DNA of 64,000 nt from Dolomedes plantarius (taxonomy: Eukaryota > Arthropoda > Arachnida > Araneae > Dolomedidae): NCBI GenBank assembly GCA_907164885.2, contig OU015490.1:231038891-231102890 (forward strand). Reading direction: 5' to 3'. The position numbers and the translations under genes are program-made. The notes under the pieces were generated by a model that was given only the letters and a program-made list of their open reading frames with translations, had not been told where the DNA came from and did not search any database. Shown here in pieces: positions 1-12,675 of this stretch (position 1 is its first letter; each line of letters begins with the position of its first letter).

Positions 1-2439
1 AGCTTGAAATATAACAAATATTTGGCATTAATTCTATTTTTAGCTGTTATTCTTTCAATTAAATATTGATTGATTTTGCCATTTACTTAAATTTCGTAGG
101 AATTTGCTTTCCATTTCAAAACCACACAAGTTTCAGTCATAAAGATTTTTGGTACATTACTAGAATCTATAATATCTTCTTTCAAATACATAATTATATT
201 TTGGAAAAATTGTCTTTTTGATTTCCAAGGGCTTTCTAATAAATATTTTTTTTCTGTTTTTAGTAAGGAGCTAGCATTTAGTTAAAATATCTTTAAAATT
301 GGATTACTACAAGTAAATTAGATCTTCAAAGCTTTATTTTCTATTAAGATCAATCCACACTTCTTTTTTGTTTCAGGATGAGATCATAAAACATATTTTA
401 GAAAAAAAAATAAGATTTTTTTATTGTTGACAGGGGCCCTGGGTTGCCCAAATTGGTCGGCAGGTCTTTACTGTCCATCCGGCACCCAGGCCTATAAAAA
501 TTTGATGTTCCGAACTTGGGTAATCTACCCTCGACTCCGTATACAGGTTTTGCTACGTAGTGACCGGTGAGTAGTTTGACAAGGCGTATAGGCGAAAGTC
601 GTGGTTACTGTAATTTCCGAATACTTACTTAGTGTTGGCAATTTACATGGACTTGCAAGACAAGGGCGACTTTCCTCCCCAGCTCTACCACGCTCCGTAT
701 TAAGTTGCACCACGTTTTGCGTAAGGACCAAGGCTCCTTAGTTTAAAGGCACAAGAAGATATTCCACAGCAAATTAGCGAAAATTTTTCAACTAGGGTAC
801 ATAGCTAACGCTGAAGAAGAAAATTCAACAAAAGCTTCCGCCATGCAACATTTCTTCTAATGGGAGTTCATAACTCCTGACACTTAAGTTAAAATCCAAA
901 ATTCACATTACATTCTCCAAATGCACCTTTTTAATATCATCAGTAGGCACATCGTGCTAGGTGAGTAATATTTATTTCCCACTTAGCCAGCTGCGGAGAT
1001 CATAAATGACCTCTACTATGACAACACAACTATGTCCTTTGCTGATTGACACACACTCCAGCCCACCGCCGTAGAAGTACATGAGAGGCCTTCACCATAA
1101 TTTTGCACTGAAGAAATAGACAAACTTGGCAAGTAGGGTTTAGATGTCCCAGTACATTTCGTGGAAAACATACGACTGTTAATCAGCATTTAATATTTCC
1201 TGCTTTTTATAGAATCTTGGTATTGTTGAAAATAGTACAACACCCATTTTCTTTTTCTTGATTTTAATTTTCCTTTTCGACAAAAATCATTTAGTAAAAT
1301 ATATTTCCAAATACCTGCTGCCACAACGTAAATTGCATTTCTTTATATTTTACAGCAGTGCCACTTTTTTATCATCTCTACTTCATGCTTGGAGTATAAA
1401 TGTAGACAGTTTCCTTCAAATGTTCTTTTACCGAATTCACATACGTGTGTGCGACTTCTTTCTTGTGTGTTGATTAAGACAGGAATGTAAGATTATTGAT
1501 GAAATCTCCTAAAAATTTTGGGTGACAGGAAAGAGAAAACAGATAGCCAAGATTACCAATAACATATAAAATCAAAAATTTTACTGCTTCTCATTGATTG
1601 GTGGCATAGTATTATTTCAGAAGCATATTGTCTCAGAAGATGTGTTTTACACTACTTTTATTCGAGTGTAAAAGTCTGTGTGCTATCTGATAACGAGTGC
1701 CAAGTATACTCTTATATATAGTCATACAATTAACATGTATAACTACGAGCCTTTTTATTGAAATTTATTACCATAAATTATAATAATTAATGACAAGAAC
1801 TTAAGTTAAACCCAAACGGCAAACTTTGTTATTCAAAAACCTTTCCTTTTTGAATAATTTTGTCGAAAAGTAAAGGATATTATCTTCAATACATTAAATC
1901 ATAATAAAAGATGAGATATTCCGCTAACTAACTTACCTTATTCGACTAATCCACACTAACTGCTTTTAATGTATCCCGATAAATTATTCATGAGACACAT
2001 CACAGAGTAAAGAAGCTAATCAGTTTTTATGCTGCGATCTGTACTTAACTCCCAATCATTAAAGTCTGATTGCAGAATAATCTGTAAAAGATAAAAAGTT
2101 TCAGGAGAAAGATGTCGAAACGCAATTACTTTTTGTTGAATAATTGAGTTAGAAGTAATCCCAGTTTAAAATTAGCATTTTTACGCCTGATGCAATTATT
2201 TAATTACGATCAGAGAGAGAAAAAAGCCTCTAATGCTTTAAAATACATGCCTTGAAATATTTACTTCAATGTATGCCATAAATATGATTATAATATTTTG
2301 TATAAAAATAAATGTACGGGTCAATAAAAACCGTAAACTGTATTTCTACATGAGAATAAGTTTTATAAATATTTATAATAGATACGACTGCATTTAAGTT
2401 GAATAGTTAACTGAATAACTATTCAAAACATCGAATGTC
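1..2439. other. Non-coding AT-rich sequence, no gene recognised
   Basis: No credible coding region was seen on either strand. A GC-richer patch at about 430-740 stands out against the AT-rich background. Its minus strand holds a 68-codon open frame, but I recognise no family in it. It may be a fragment of an old repeat. Confidence 0.6.
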
Positions 2440-4311
2440 TTAACACTAGAACAATGGTAGGAGTCATTTTGACCCCTAAATGAAATTCTTCCTCTTGTAT
2501 ACGTTTTATTTATTTTTCTCACAAAATTTCAATTTTATGACTTTTCCTAAAGCATTATAAATATTATGATTTCAAAATATTTCGGAGTTTCATCTAATAG
2601 TTTATTTACCGTAACTGCTTATACCTAGAACTACGGCTAGGGGTCAATTTGACCCCTAAATCGAGTTAATTCCTAGAGCTCGCCTTCGTTTCCGTTTCAG
2701 GTGCAGATATACTGCAGTCTTGTTTAGAATAGCACCTGCTTTTAGTTTAGGTTTCGTTTAGGTAGAATTCTTTACAATCGCGGGAGGAGTGATGAAATGT
2801 TAGGAAGGGATTAAGTTTGTAGTCAAAATCTTGGGCACCATTTCTTTTTTCAAGAAATTGTGAGTTAAGACAAATTTGTAGAAACCATGAACTACATACT
2901 ATTTGATATGAAATCCTCGAGATACCAGCTTTTTCTAAACGACAGATTTCCTCTCATATATGAAGTCTGGAATATTTTTATCGATAAATGTTATTTATGT
3001 TTCAAACCGTCTGACAATGTAACGATAGATGAACAACTTTTTCCAACCAAGACAAGATGCAAGTTTATACAGTACATGCCTAGTAAACAAGACCAATTTG
3101 GAATAAAATTCTGGCTAGCTATTGATGTTAAGTCCAAATACCCAATAAATGAAATACCTTACTCTGGCAGAGAGAGTAACATGCTAGAAGAATAAACTGC
3201 TGGAGAAACTGTTGATATATTCATCTAATTCAGCCATACAAAAACTCTGGAAGAAACAAAAAGATATATTTTTTAGGTCTAGGAAAATTGACAAGAAACT
3301 TCCGAGATGACGATCTGAGTTCTGTTGGGACTATAAAGAGAGGTAAAAAGGAAGTTCCCACATCTTTGATGAAGACGCGATTTCCATTATATTCAACCAC
3401 AAAGAAAACACGTTGGTGTACTTCTTACATCACACAAATGCAAAAAGAGCAAAAATGTGCTCCGTCTAAGCACCTTACAGAATTCAAACAAAATATCACA
3501 AAATACGATAAACTCACCTGAAGTGATCTAATTTTATAACTCTGAAAATTATGGGGTGGATCAAATTGCCCGAAAGTATTCGGTACAATCATCCTCAATC
3601 CACTGGCCAGTGCATGTGTTTTCTAATATTCTTGACTTAGTAGCGATAAATGCATGTTTACTTTTCAAGGAAATAACGGGGAAAACAGTTAGACAACGAG
3701 GCTTTATTCTCTTGCTTTCTAAAGTGCTAAGGGAAAATTATATTTTAAATAACGTCGAATCGTCTGTAGTATCCACACCATTAATGATTACTCACTCTGA
3801 ACCATCTCTTAAATGTTAAAAATGCCAAGTAAAATTATGTAAAGGAAGCAAATCTTCTGTGAACTGTTCCAAATGTAACTTGGCTGTTTATTGATATTGA
3901 ACTGCAAAAAAGTTGAGGTTTAACTACTATGTAAACTGCTGAAAGAAGAAATGAATCTGTAAGTACTAATATAATTAATTAACTTCCAATGGTGTTATAC
4001 ATTATTTTTACACGTCTTTAATTTTAACGTCTTTAAAAAGTATTTAAAAATACTTATTCAAATGTTTATTGACCTTTTTATGTGTATAATTTATATACAT
4101 TCGAGAAAAATGTTTCAAAATTTCATGTATCGCATGCTAAATTCTTTAAAAAAACTATTTTAAAGTGATGCACGTGTAGAATAAGAAGATTTTTTTATAT
4201 TAATATATATTATTTGAAATATAAGTTTATAAAGGCCTTTCTCACGAGGGGTCAAAATGACCCGTTTCTGTAGTTCTAGGTATATCCGAAATGCCGAAGT
4301 TCTAGTGTTAA
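2440..4311 (+). mobile_element. piggyBac-family DNA transposon, copy 1 (degenerate)
   Basis: The element is bounded by TTAA at 2440-2443 and 4308-4311, the piggyBac target site. Inside these lie the short inverted termini CACTAGAAC (2444-2452) and GTTCTAGTG (4299-4307). Subterminal inverted repeats carry the palindrome GGTCAnnnTGACC at 2642-2654 and 4250-4262, with a near-match at 2462-2474. The interior encodes the C-terminal two thirds of a piggyBac transposase, broken by stops and frameshifts. At about 1.87 kb it is shorter than autonomous piggyBac elements (roughly 2.4-3.2 kb), because the N-terminal coding part is missing. Confidence 0.88.
2832..3894 (+). pseudogene. piggyBac transposase (DDE_Tnp_1_7 type), N-terminally truncated pseudogene
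   Basis: Three frames together resemble a piggyBac transposase, the DDE enzyme that excises and inserts at TTAA. The block from 2887 has the family signature around TIDEQLFPTKTRCKFIQYMP followed by FGIKFWLAID, the core catalytic region. The block at 3288-3521 has the SVGTIKRGKKEVP motif. The block at 3556-3819 has the C-terminal signature with QIARKYSV and a HWPVHVFSNILDL segment. After a stop at 3817-3819, a Cys-rich tail (KC..KLCKG..NCSKCN) runs to 3894 and matches the C-terminal zinc-binding domain of the family. The segment 2832-2886 aligns with the sequence just before the core in copy 2 (WAP...). The first 200 or so residues expected of a full-length enzyme are absent. It is clearly inactive. 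Confidence 0.85.
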
Positions 4312-4973
4312 GAAAATATCAGAATTTGTATCAGTTTTTAATCATTATCACTTAATTGTCTGATTTATATATTTTTTGTGCAATACCAAGACATTTGACA
4401 CTTTCTTACCTTTACCTTTTAGTGGAAGAAATGCTAAAATAATTTCACTTTAACACTAGAATTATGGCAGCGGTCATTTTGACCGCAAATCCAATTTTCA
4501 ATAGCATAACTTTTTTATTTTCTTATGTATAATTTTGAAAATTTTCGACTTTCCCTGAAACCTTACGAATAAATACGTAGTTGTATTTTTGTTTATTTTA
4601 AGTAATTATTTTTGACAATATTACTGAGTATACCTAGAATTACGGCTAGCGGTCATTTTGACCGCGTATAGAAAATTATACTTTTTATGTTATTTGCAAT
4701 GCTTTCTTGGCTATTTCCGGTATGATGATAGATAAACAGATGCACTTCTGGCGAGGGTGGTCGTGTATTTCTTGGAAGGGGTAATGAGGAGGTGGAGGGG
4801 AGAGGTGAAAGGTGTAAAAACACCTGTTTGTTATTTTCGTGCGTCATCTGACTGCGCATTTCTTTTGTGTTATAAATGCTATCTTTCAAAGGACACAGTT
4901 CGATTCGGATTATTTCAGCGTTCTGACGTGCGTATTTTTATTTTAGCGTTTTGACCAACGTGATTTGCGAATC

Positions 4974-7806
4974 ATGTAGCGTAGAACTGTTTGTAGAAAA
5001 TACCTATCTCAGGAAGATGCATTTAAAGTTTTAGAAAATATTTCGTATGATGATTATGGTTCTGAAATTGAACCTGATGAAGATGTTCATACAGAAATTG
5101 ATTTTTCCGAAAACTGGGTTGTTCATCCTGAACCAAGTGAATCCGGTTCCTCTGATGAGGAATGTATTGAAGAAATAGAAAATAAATGCAAAAATGTAGG
5201 TCATGGAAATATTTCATTGCCTGTTACTAGTACAGTTTCCAAAGGTGAAATCAGTGGTAGTAGTTCAGCTCAAGAATGTGGTCAAGGACGGAGAAAGAGA
5301 TCACGAGAACAAGGAAGACGCATCCAAAGTATTGAAAACCAAATAGATGGAGAAACAGCAAATGATGGCTCAGTTTGGAAAATAAGAGATATTTCGAAAA
5401 GCGTCACAGGGAGACGTCCGAAGCAGAACGTCTTACAAGAAATAGCTGGACCAACTTCGTACGCAAAGGGGAAAATAATTGATGGCATCCCAAGTAGTCC
5501 ATGGAGATTGTTTATAAATGAAAAAAATATTGCGTCATATACAACAATGCACTGAAGAAGAGGTGCGAAAGAAATCCCAAAATCCGAATTGGTGTTTGTC
5601 TCTCAATGAATTAGATACTTTCATTTCACTATTGTATGCTCGTGGGGCTTTGGCTGCAAAAGGTCTTTCTGTTTTGAGTTTATGGTCAAATTCCTGGGCA
5701 CCGACATTCTTTGCTGAGACAATGGCTAGGGACAGATTCCTGGACATTATGAAGTACAGTGGTACCTCGACTTACGAGTTTAATTCGTTCCATGACGGAG
5801 CTCGTAACTCGAAATACTAGTATCTCGAATCAATTTTCCCCATTCAAATGAATGGAAATGCCATTAATTCGTTCCGGTCTCCCCCCAAACACAGAAATTT
5901 TTGGTTACATGTTTTTAAATAAGAAAAATTTTCTTATAAATGGCGAAAGTTGTGTAAAGACGCAATGTAATAAAATGTACGGCAATAAACTTGTTTAGTT
6001 AAGTGTAATGTACAACATTTACCTTGGAGATCAGACTTGAAGATGCTGATGCGAGAGGAGGAGAAAAGCTGAACTGAAAAGTTAAATTTTATTTGATTTT
6101 CGATATTTTCGCCACAATTTCCTGGCCTTCGCTTTTATTACGAGCTACCCTCTTCAAGTGAGAAAAGGAAGTTGTGCGATTGTTGCATTGTTCACTGGGA
6201 TGTAATGTCCAAATTCCTTTTTCTGAGAATCCGAAGATCGTAATCCGTCTCGGAATCCGTAGAAGGAGGAGAGCTTTCGATCCTAGGACCAAGGTCATCT
6301 CATCCCCTAGAACCCATGGCGAGTTCCAGTGTGGGGGAGGGAACTGAAGCTATCTCTCTGCCAGAGGGAGGACGCTGTTCGGTTTCGGAGGGCGATTCAA
6401 GTGTGGGCAGAGCAACCTTCCCCGAGTGATAATTGTTCAGTGTTAATCTCTATGTTTTAGACTGGATAGTAGTCTTAGAATAATATGTATACAATTGTAC
6501 AATAATTGTACATAAAGGTTGTAAAGATTATATGATTCTCGTGTTCTCATTTGATCACCAAATGGCGTTCGCTGCACAAACTAGCTGAGGGGTATCTGAA
6601 GCTTGCTCGTAACCCGAATTTTAGCTCGTAACTCGATGCAAAAAATCTGCCGAGAGAATGCTCGTATCTCGAAAAACTCGTAAGTCGAGACACTCGTAAG
6701 TCGAGGTACCACTGTACTTGCGTTTCGATATGAAGTCAACCAGATCTCAAAGACTTCAAACTGATCCATTTTCCCTAGTTTCAGATGTTTGAAATTCCTT
6801 TATAGCAAACTGCATCATGTTTTAAAACCAGGTGTAAATATTACAGTGGCTGAACAATTGTTTCCCATGAAAACTCGATGCCGATTTATTCAGGATATAC
6901 CTAAAAAGCCCGATAAATTCGGTATTAAATTTTGGCCTGCTACTGATATGAAGTCAAAATATTTACTGAATGGATATCCGTATTTAGGATGAAACAAGGC
7001 CAGCTGGAGAAACAATAGGTGCATCTTTTCGCTTGCACCCTTTCTCTTGCTTGAACCATACTATAACACTGGAAGGAGCCTGACAACGGATAATTTCTGT
7101 ACTTCACTGAAATTGCTTAAAGAAATGAGATGCATAGGAATAAGCTGTGTTGGCACAATTAATCGTTCAAAGAGAGAAGTTCCTCATTCTTTCCAAAAAA
7201 AAAAAACGAGAAATGAGCTATATTCTAGTAAGATTGCTGAGCGTGACAATATAACGCTTACGTCTTAACAGAGAAAAAAAAGAATAAAATCATCCTTCTA
7301 CTGAGTACGCTACACCCAACATTGGAAATCACATCTAATGAAAAGAAAAAAAAAAACCGAAGTTGTAAATTTTTACAATTCAACCAATTATGGAGGTGAT
7401 GTTTTGGACCAGAGGGACAGAAAATGCTCAGTGAAGTCCTTATCTAGACGTTGGCCAGTTCAAGTTTTTTTTTATATCCTTGATTTGGCCGATATAAAAG
7501 CATGGATAATTTAAAAGAAGACAACTGGCAATAAAACCATCAACCGCAGAGATTTTATTTTGAATACGTCTGGTGAGCTTCGAAAGATATACATTTCATC
7601 AAAAAAAACCCTAAACTTATATTTCTAACCAAAGAGAATTTATACGTCTGATACCATTTCTAGTAAACGTAAACACTGCCAAATAAATGCATGAAAAAGG
7701 AAACATAACATTGCACATTTGTGAAAACTGTAAAAAGGATGTTTGAGGAACCTGTGCAGGTAAAATTAAGTAATCAGTAATCTGTGTTCATTGTCAAACC
7801 GAGTAA
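4974..7806 (+). pseudogene. piggyBac transposase pseudogene interrupted by a MITE-like insertion
   Basis: The likely original start is ATG 4974-4976, followed at once by an in-frame TAG, then an open frame to 5555. This part has the acidic N-terminus usual in the family (a SYDDYGSEIEPDEDV stretch). A one-base shift in an A-run near 5520 moves into the frame at 5518-5754, which holds the LSLNELDTFISLLYARGALA and SNSWAPTFFAETM segments. At 5755 a 958-bp element interrupts the frame, which resumes at 6717. Further downstream come the catalytic-core motif ITVAEQLFPMKTRCRFIQ and FGIKFWPATD (6789-6992), a SVGTINRSKREVP-like motif near 7150, and the RRWPVQVFFYILDLADIKAW region around 7440-7520. A degenerate Cys-rich tail ends near 7806. 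The early stop, frameshifts and insertion make it non-functional. Confidence 0.87.
5757..6714. mobile_element. TA-flanked Tigger/pogo-like MITE nested in piggyBac copy 2
   Basis: The ends are 22-bp perfect inverted repeats, starting CAGTGGTACCTCGACTTACG at 5757 and mirrored at 6693-6714. TA dinucleotides at 5755-5756 and 6715-6716 are the target duplication. Removing the insert plus one TA rejoins the transposase reading frame, which confirms the boundaries. Further subterminal copies of CTCGTAAC/CTCGTATCTCG-like motifs occur at both ends. No transposase is encoded. The termini fit the Tc1/mariner superfamily, pogo/Tigger branch. Confidence 0.88.
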
Positions 7807-8607
7807 TGTAAGTAACACATTTATTTCACTTTAAATAAATTTATTTCGAAATGAAACTATTGTGATGCAATTTATTAAATGTTAACAAATTTCAAAACGT
7901 CTACACTAATTTTGACTGTCTTAGCTCTTTGTTATGTTGTATTATACTTTGTTTACTTGATTTTATTTGTAATTTATTTAAAAATCAATAAAATTTTAAA
8001 TTTATAAACTTCAATAATGCTGAATATTATATTTATTTCATATTTATAAGCTTTAATAATGCTTACTATTAGTAAAACGAGAGCCTTTCCTTTTATTTGG
8101 GACTAGTGGTCAAAATGACCGCTGCTCGTAGTTAGAGCTTATAGAGAATCTATGCTCACTTCTACCCAGACTTGGGTGTATATAATTTGAAGTGGCACTC
8201 TATTTGAATTTTATACACTATACAGTTTATACATGAAACAATATTTATTGAATTTGTTGCACATATAATTGGTTTTTACAGCAATAAGCATGCGTACTAC
8301 TTGTACGGAATATAAATACAGCTTTCAAGAACAATATATTTTCTATACTCACGAACAGTAAGTCAAACCAGCAGTACTGCCATGTAAACTTCTGGCCCGC
8401 TAAGCACTAGCGCAGGATAACACCTTTTCAACCTTAACAACCTCCCCTTTTATTAATGACGCTGCATGGTATTTATACTAAGCGCGTATGCCGAAATTAG
8501 CATATCTGAAGCAGCTTCTTTAATTCATTCAAAAGTTCGATTCTTGTGAATCGAATCTTGTGTATACCTTACAAGCTATACGGAAAACGCCGTTATGCTA
8601 GTGTTAA

Positions 8608-10234
8608 GAGAATGCTGTATTTCTGCATCTATTTTCTGTTACTGTAATCTATAACCCTTCATTTAAAACTCTGAAAAATTAGAAATCATTCCGCATATTT
8701 ATTAGTAATTCTGCATGAAAGTATCAAAGAAAGGGATGTGCAGATGGTTTCTTCCTTACAAAATTTTTGCCTGTATCCCTGTGCAGTATATCCCTGTCAT
8801 ATTCCTTACAGGGACGCCGTTCGCACAGCGCGAACGCCTAAATCTAGTCTTATTTTCACTTGCATTCAATGTTTCAAGTTAAATGATCAGAAAAAAGGCT
8901 ATTGCTGCCATCTGTTATGAATTCAATGAAGTAAAACCATTTTGAAACCTTTAGTTGGTAAATTTTCAAGATTTTTTAGTTTAAAAAAATCGGTAAAAAT
9001 ATCTGCACTGTGCAAACGATAGAGGGTGTTGACCCTGAAAGAGATATGTGAGCAAACAATTTCAATCAATTTTACTTTACCCATTAAATATCTTTTTAGT
9101 GCGGTCCCAAGTATCATTCCTTTACCTATTAAAACCCTTTGGAAATAGCCATAATATAATCTAGTGCATAGACATGCCTAGAGAAATGAAATTAATATAA
9201 TAAGAAACATTTTCAAACATTATCTGAGATCTGGCATGTTACAATTCGTGCGTTGTTCATTCCCATAAATGATGCTAATTATGCATTCGCTAAAATCTGT
9301 ATAGTTGAATTTTTTAACGTAGGATTACGTTCCTCCATCGGCCGCGGTAAAGCAAAAATTCCAGACGTTAAAACCGTCGTCGCGAGTTAAAAATCAACAG
9401 TGGCAGTTTACTTATAGATGAAGAGTTTGCTATGGATTTTGTAGTAACGCTTTTACGCTTTTATAATACTTCTATACAATATATATTATTGTCACCTTGA
9501 TACAAACGCCATAAGGGGATGTTCCCCCTTGCTTGGGTTCATTATCTAAATTTAGATAGTTCCCCTGTCTGTCTGAAAAAGATTCACAGAAAACTCAATT
9601 TTTGTCCCTGCATAACACTCAATACCACTCTGATGCAAATTACAGAAAAGGGTTGCAGATGAGATATTTCATGCGCTGATCCATTTTACATAATTTTCGC
9701 CTTCCCCCCACGACACACAAAATGCCCACGAAATGACCTAACCTTTGTTACTCCAGCGTTGGCGGAACTAGTTGGCGGAACTAGTTGGCGGAACTAGTTG
9801 TCGAGCACAAGTCGCCAATATCCAGATGTTTCCCTCATCAACATTACGTGACAAAGCCAGGACGGGAGAGGGGATTTTGATTGCGAACACAGAGCGCCTT
9901 TCACCACCAGCCGGATCGGACGTAGATATTATGATGGAAAAGGAACGTATTAGAGGAACTCCAATTCCAGTTACCAGGGTCTACGTGCCCAGACATCGCC
10001 GCCCTCCGGAAGGTTAGATGTCTTCATCTTTTTTTTTCTGCCATTACGCCACGGGCCCTAAGCCCACTCTCTTTTCTAAAATTTAAGAATTTAATAAACC
10101 AAGGTGATCACCCAACAATTTAGTCATTATTTTCTGTCTCTTCCTTTTTTTTCAGAATAACAAGCTATGGCCGTAGGTAGTCATGTTAATTCCTGACTAC
10201 TTCAAATTGTTAAAGTCCTTGCCACAACTTATTA
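8608..10234. other. Non-coding spacer with a 13-bp triplication
   Basis: No gene was recognised. At 9761-9799 the 13-mer GGCGGAACTAGTT is repeated three times in tandem. An 81-codon open frame at 9772-10017 starts within that repeat. It matches no family I know and is probably chance. Confidence 0.5.
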
Positions 10235-10500
10235 ATGACTACTGATTTATTTAATACTACAGATGCCAATGTGGGGATCATCATGATGGGTGATTTTAGT
10301 ATAGACGCAAAACGCAACGAAAAGGCATTCGATTTCCTGAAACATAACTTTAATTTAGATATGGTTGCAATATGGTTAGATATGGTCCACATAACTATCC
10401 GAGTACACTGGGAAACTCATTTATCGACTTGACATTTACACGACACACTATCCTCGATTTTCTGACACAGTGACTTTTTTTTTTCTTACCATAGACCTAT
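10235..10500 (+). pseudogene. Non-LTR retrotransposon endonuclease (EEP) fragment
   Basis: The translated stretch IIMMGDFSIDAKRNEKAFDF, followed shortly by LKHNFNLDM, matches the endonuclease/exonuclease/phosphatase domain of LINE ORF2 proteins. Its MGDFN-type motif carries the catalytic Asp, here MGDFS. After a frameshift near 10380, a segment with NSFIDLTFTRH continues the domain, and a degenerate FFFSYHRPIL-like piece follows. Upstream endonuclease motifs and the reverse transcriptase are missing. From memory the wording resembles endonuclease fragments common in spider genomes. This is a short dead fragment. Confidence 0.65.
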
Positions 10501-11023
10501 TCTGCATAGGGTCATCACTCATCCCTCTCTTCATATGTAGGAATTTCATACCCGCGGTAGTTTCGTTAGAAGAGACTACCTGTAATTTTTTTCTCTTAGG
10601 CTCTGGCGTTTTTGGACTGCTGAAAGCTGTGAGTTCTAATTGTGATAGGAGTGGTTACATGTTATCAATGATATAGGGAAACGAGATGTCTTACTGTAAA
10701 GACCAGAGACATTAGGTATTGATATGTACTAACACATGGTGAAAATTAAAATTATATTTCATATACTTTAACTTTTCATATTGTATTGTTTCTGAATTCT
10801 GCAGTGTTACTTTTTGTCAGTCAAAGATATTACCGAACCATTTTTGATTAGCAATAATGGTGTATTTTTTTTTCGTTTAGAGTTTATTTCTAATTTCAAA
10901 ACCATTAAAGTTATCAATTAGATACTTGTGCATAAGAGCTTATTTCATATCTCTTGGTTGAAATATTTATTATCCCTTGACACAATTGAATTAACATATG
11001 TTTGAGTTTACAGAATTACTTGA

Positions 11024-11215
11024 CATCTTTGGGATGTTTTGGAACAAGTCGTGAAAGGCCATCACACGGCACCAAAGAACCTTACTGAATTATGGACAGC
11101 TTTAACCAATATTTGTCAAGCCATTCCCGTGGAACGTTTCCAGAAACTTGTTGAATCTATGCCTCGTCGTGTGGCAGCCGTTATCAAGGCCAGAGGAGGC
11201 CCAACTCGTTACTAG
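11024..11215 (+). pseudogene. Tc1-like transposase C-terminus fragment
   Basis: A 64-codon open stretch begins HLWDVLEQVV and ends PRRVAAVIKARGGPTRY before a TAG. This is the C-terminus of Tc1/mariner DDE_3 transposases, where LWD, an LTELW...W-like helix and the final ARGGPTRY are conserved. The catalytic Asp residues and the DNA-binding N-terminus are absent, and no Tc1 terminal inverted repeat was found around it. It is a truncated relic. Confidence 0.8.
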
Positions 11216-11254
11216 GTAGGTCTCCCTAATTCAGTGGCACTTCAGTGTATATAC

Positions 11255-11860
11255 TATTTATTAAAAATCGTAACGGATATTTTTATAGACAAAATAATGT
11301 AGAAATGATCTTCAAATTAAATCAAATAGAACATACTAAAGAATATAGCACAGTTTGAGGAACATTTCTTTTACTGCCTTTTAATATATTTTGGATAATG
11401 TCCTATCTTCCGCCGCGTTAGAGAGAAAAAAGATTTTTTTTTTGTCAATTTATTAAAGTTGTTATGCACGTGATGCAAAATGGATTTAAATTATCACAAA
11501 AAGAAAAGAAACCACTTGACCAGCATTTAATAAATTAAAGTCTAAAAATTAATATTTCAAATTTCACCAAAAATCAGAAAATGGAGGTAAAGATCCGAAA
11601 AAGATTTCATTTTAAAGAAATATGTATGATTTTTCCCGTGATATAAATTTTATAACACTCAAAATATTATTTTTAATGCAAAGTTTAAAGAATGTTACAA
11701 AAAAGCTTAAATTTTAATTTTAAAAAATGTAAGAAAAATTTTCCAAAAATCTATCTTAGTGCACCCCTACACCATGAGAAGTATCGCCATGCAAAATTTC
11801 AGCCCTTTAGATCCAGCGGTTTAGTCTGAGCGTTATCTGTCAGTCAGTCAGTTGCGGAAC
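11255..11860 (-). mobile_element. Helitron-like repeat, family 1 copy A (truncated)
   Basis: Read on the minus strand, this starts beside the (TA)n array with a CAGTTCCG..CTGACTGACTGACA-type lead, then AAACCGCTGGATCTAAAGGG and CTGAAATTTTGCATGGCGA. The same order appears on the plus strand at 28135-28640 and in part at 28990-29390. The 5' region of (TA)n, a CTGA/CTGT repeat and a conserved GCTGGACC..AAATTT block resembles arthropod non-autonomous Helitrons, from memory. No 3' CTAG terminus is seen in this copy. Confidence 0.6.
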
Positions 11861-11864
11861 TGAC

Positions 11865-12382
<518 letters not shown>

Positions 12383-12385
12383 TCC

Positions 12386-12645
12386 TCAAAAGTCTTCAAA
12401 ATACATCCCTTGAGCGTCGACGCCCTTTTGCCAGCGGCTTTTCCACGTCTCAAAGGCGAATTCCAGGACGTGCAAGCTTCTTTGACGGCACTTAGGGTCC
12501 CATTGTGGTGTCCTGTAAGGGAGGATTTCACTTTTGGGAAATAGTCTGCTGGTGCCAAGTCGGGACTGTAAGGGGGTTGGGGAATCGTCACGATGCCGTT
12601 TATCGTTAGGTACTCAGTCACCTTGGAGCAGGTGTGACTGGGTGC
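12386..12645 (-). pseudogene. mariner transposase C-terminal fragment
   Basis: On the minus strand the translation contains [20 protein letters not shown], the third catalytic Asp region of mariner transposases (PDLAPxDxFLFPxLK), then the usual C-terminal helix in degenerate form down to ILKTFEEL at the array edge. [10 protein letters not shown] segment lies upstream. The preceding HDNAPAH-type motif is shifted out of frame. The 3' end of the element is lost into the adjacent (TA)n array. Confidence 0.8.
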
Positions 12646-12675
12646 ATTGGGTCATCCGTCAAGACCTTCGGGACA

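Larger units (their letters stand above)
4450..8607 (+). mobile_element. piggyBac-family DNA transposon, copy 2, with nested insertion
   Basis: TTAA at 4450-4453 and 8604-8607 bounds the element, with CACTAGAAT at the left end and a matching ...TAGTG at the right. Perfect GGTCAnnnTGACC palindromes lie at 4472-4484, 4651-4663 and 8108-8120. The termini resemble those of copy 1, so the two belong to related subfamilies, but the flanking bases differ (GCGGTCA here, GGGGTCA in copy 1). The element is 4158 bp, of which 958 bp plus a duplicated TA is a later insertion, so the original was about 3.2 kb. It carries a near-full-length but broken transposase. Confidence 0.88.

Noticed and set aside
525..731. 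68-codon minus-strand frame in a GC-richer patch
   Set aside because: No recognisable motif and no splice or initiation context.
9310..9400. TTAACGTAGGATTACGTTCC block as a Tigger-type terminus
   Set aside because: It vaguely recalls pogo/Tigger ends, but no inverted partner or TA duplication was found.
9772..10017. 81-codon open frame starting in a 13-bp triplication
   Set aside because: No domain, and its start depends on the repeat; kept only as a note in the spacer.
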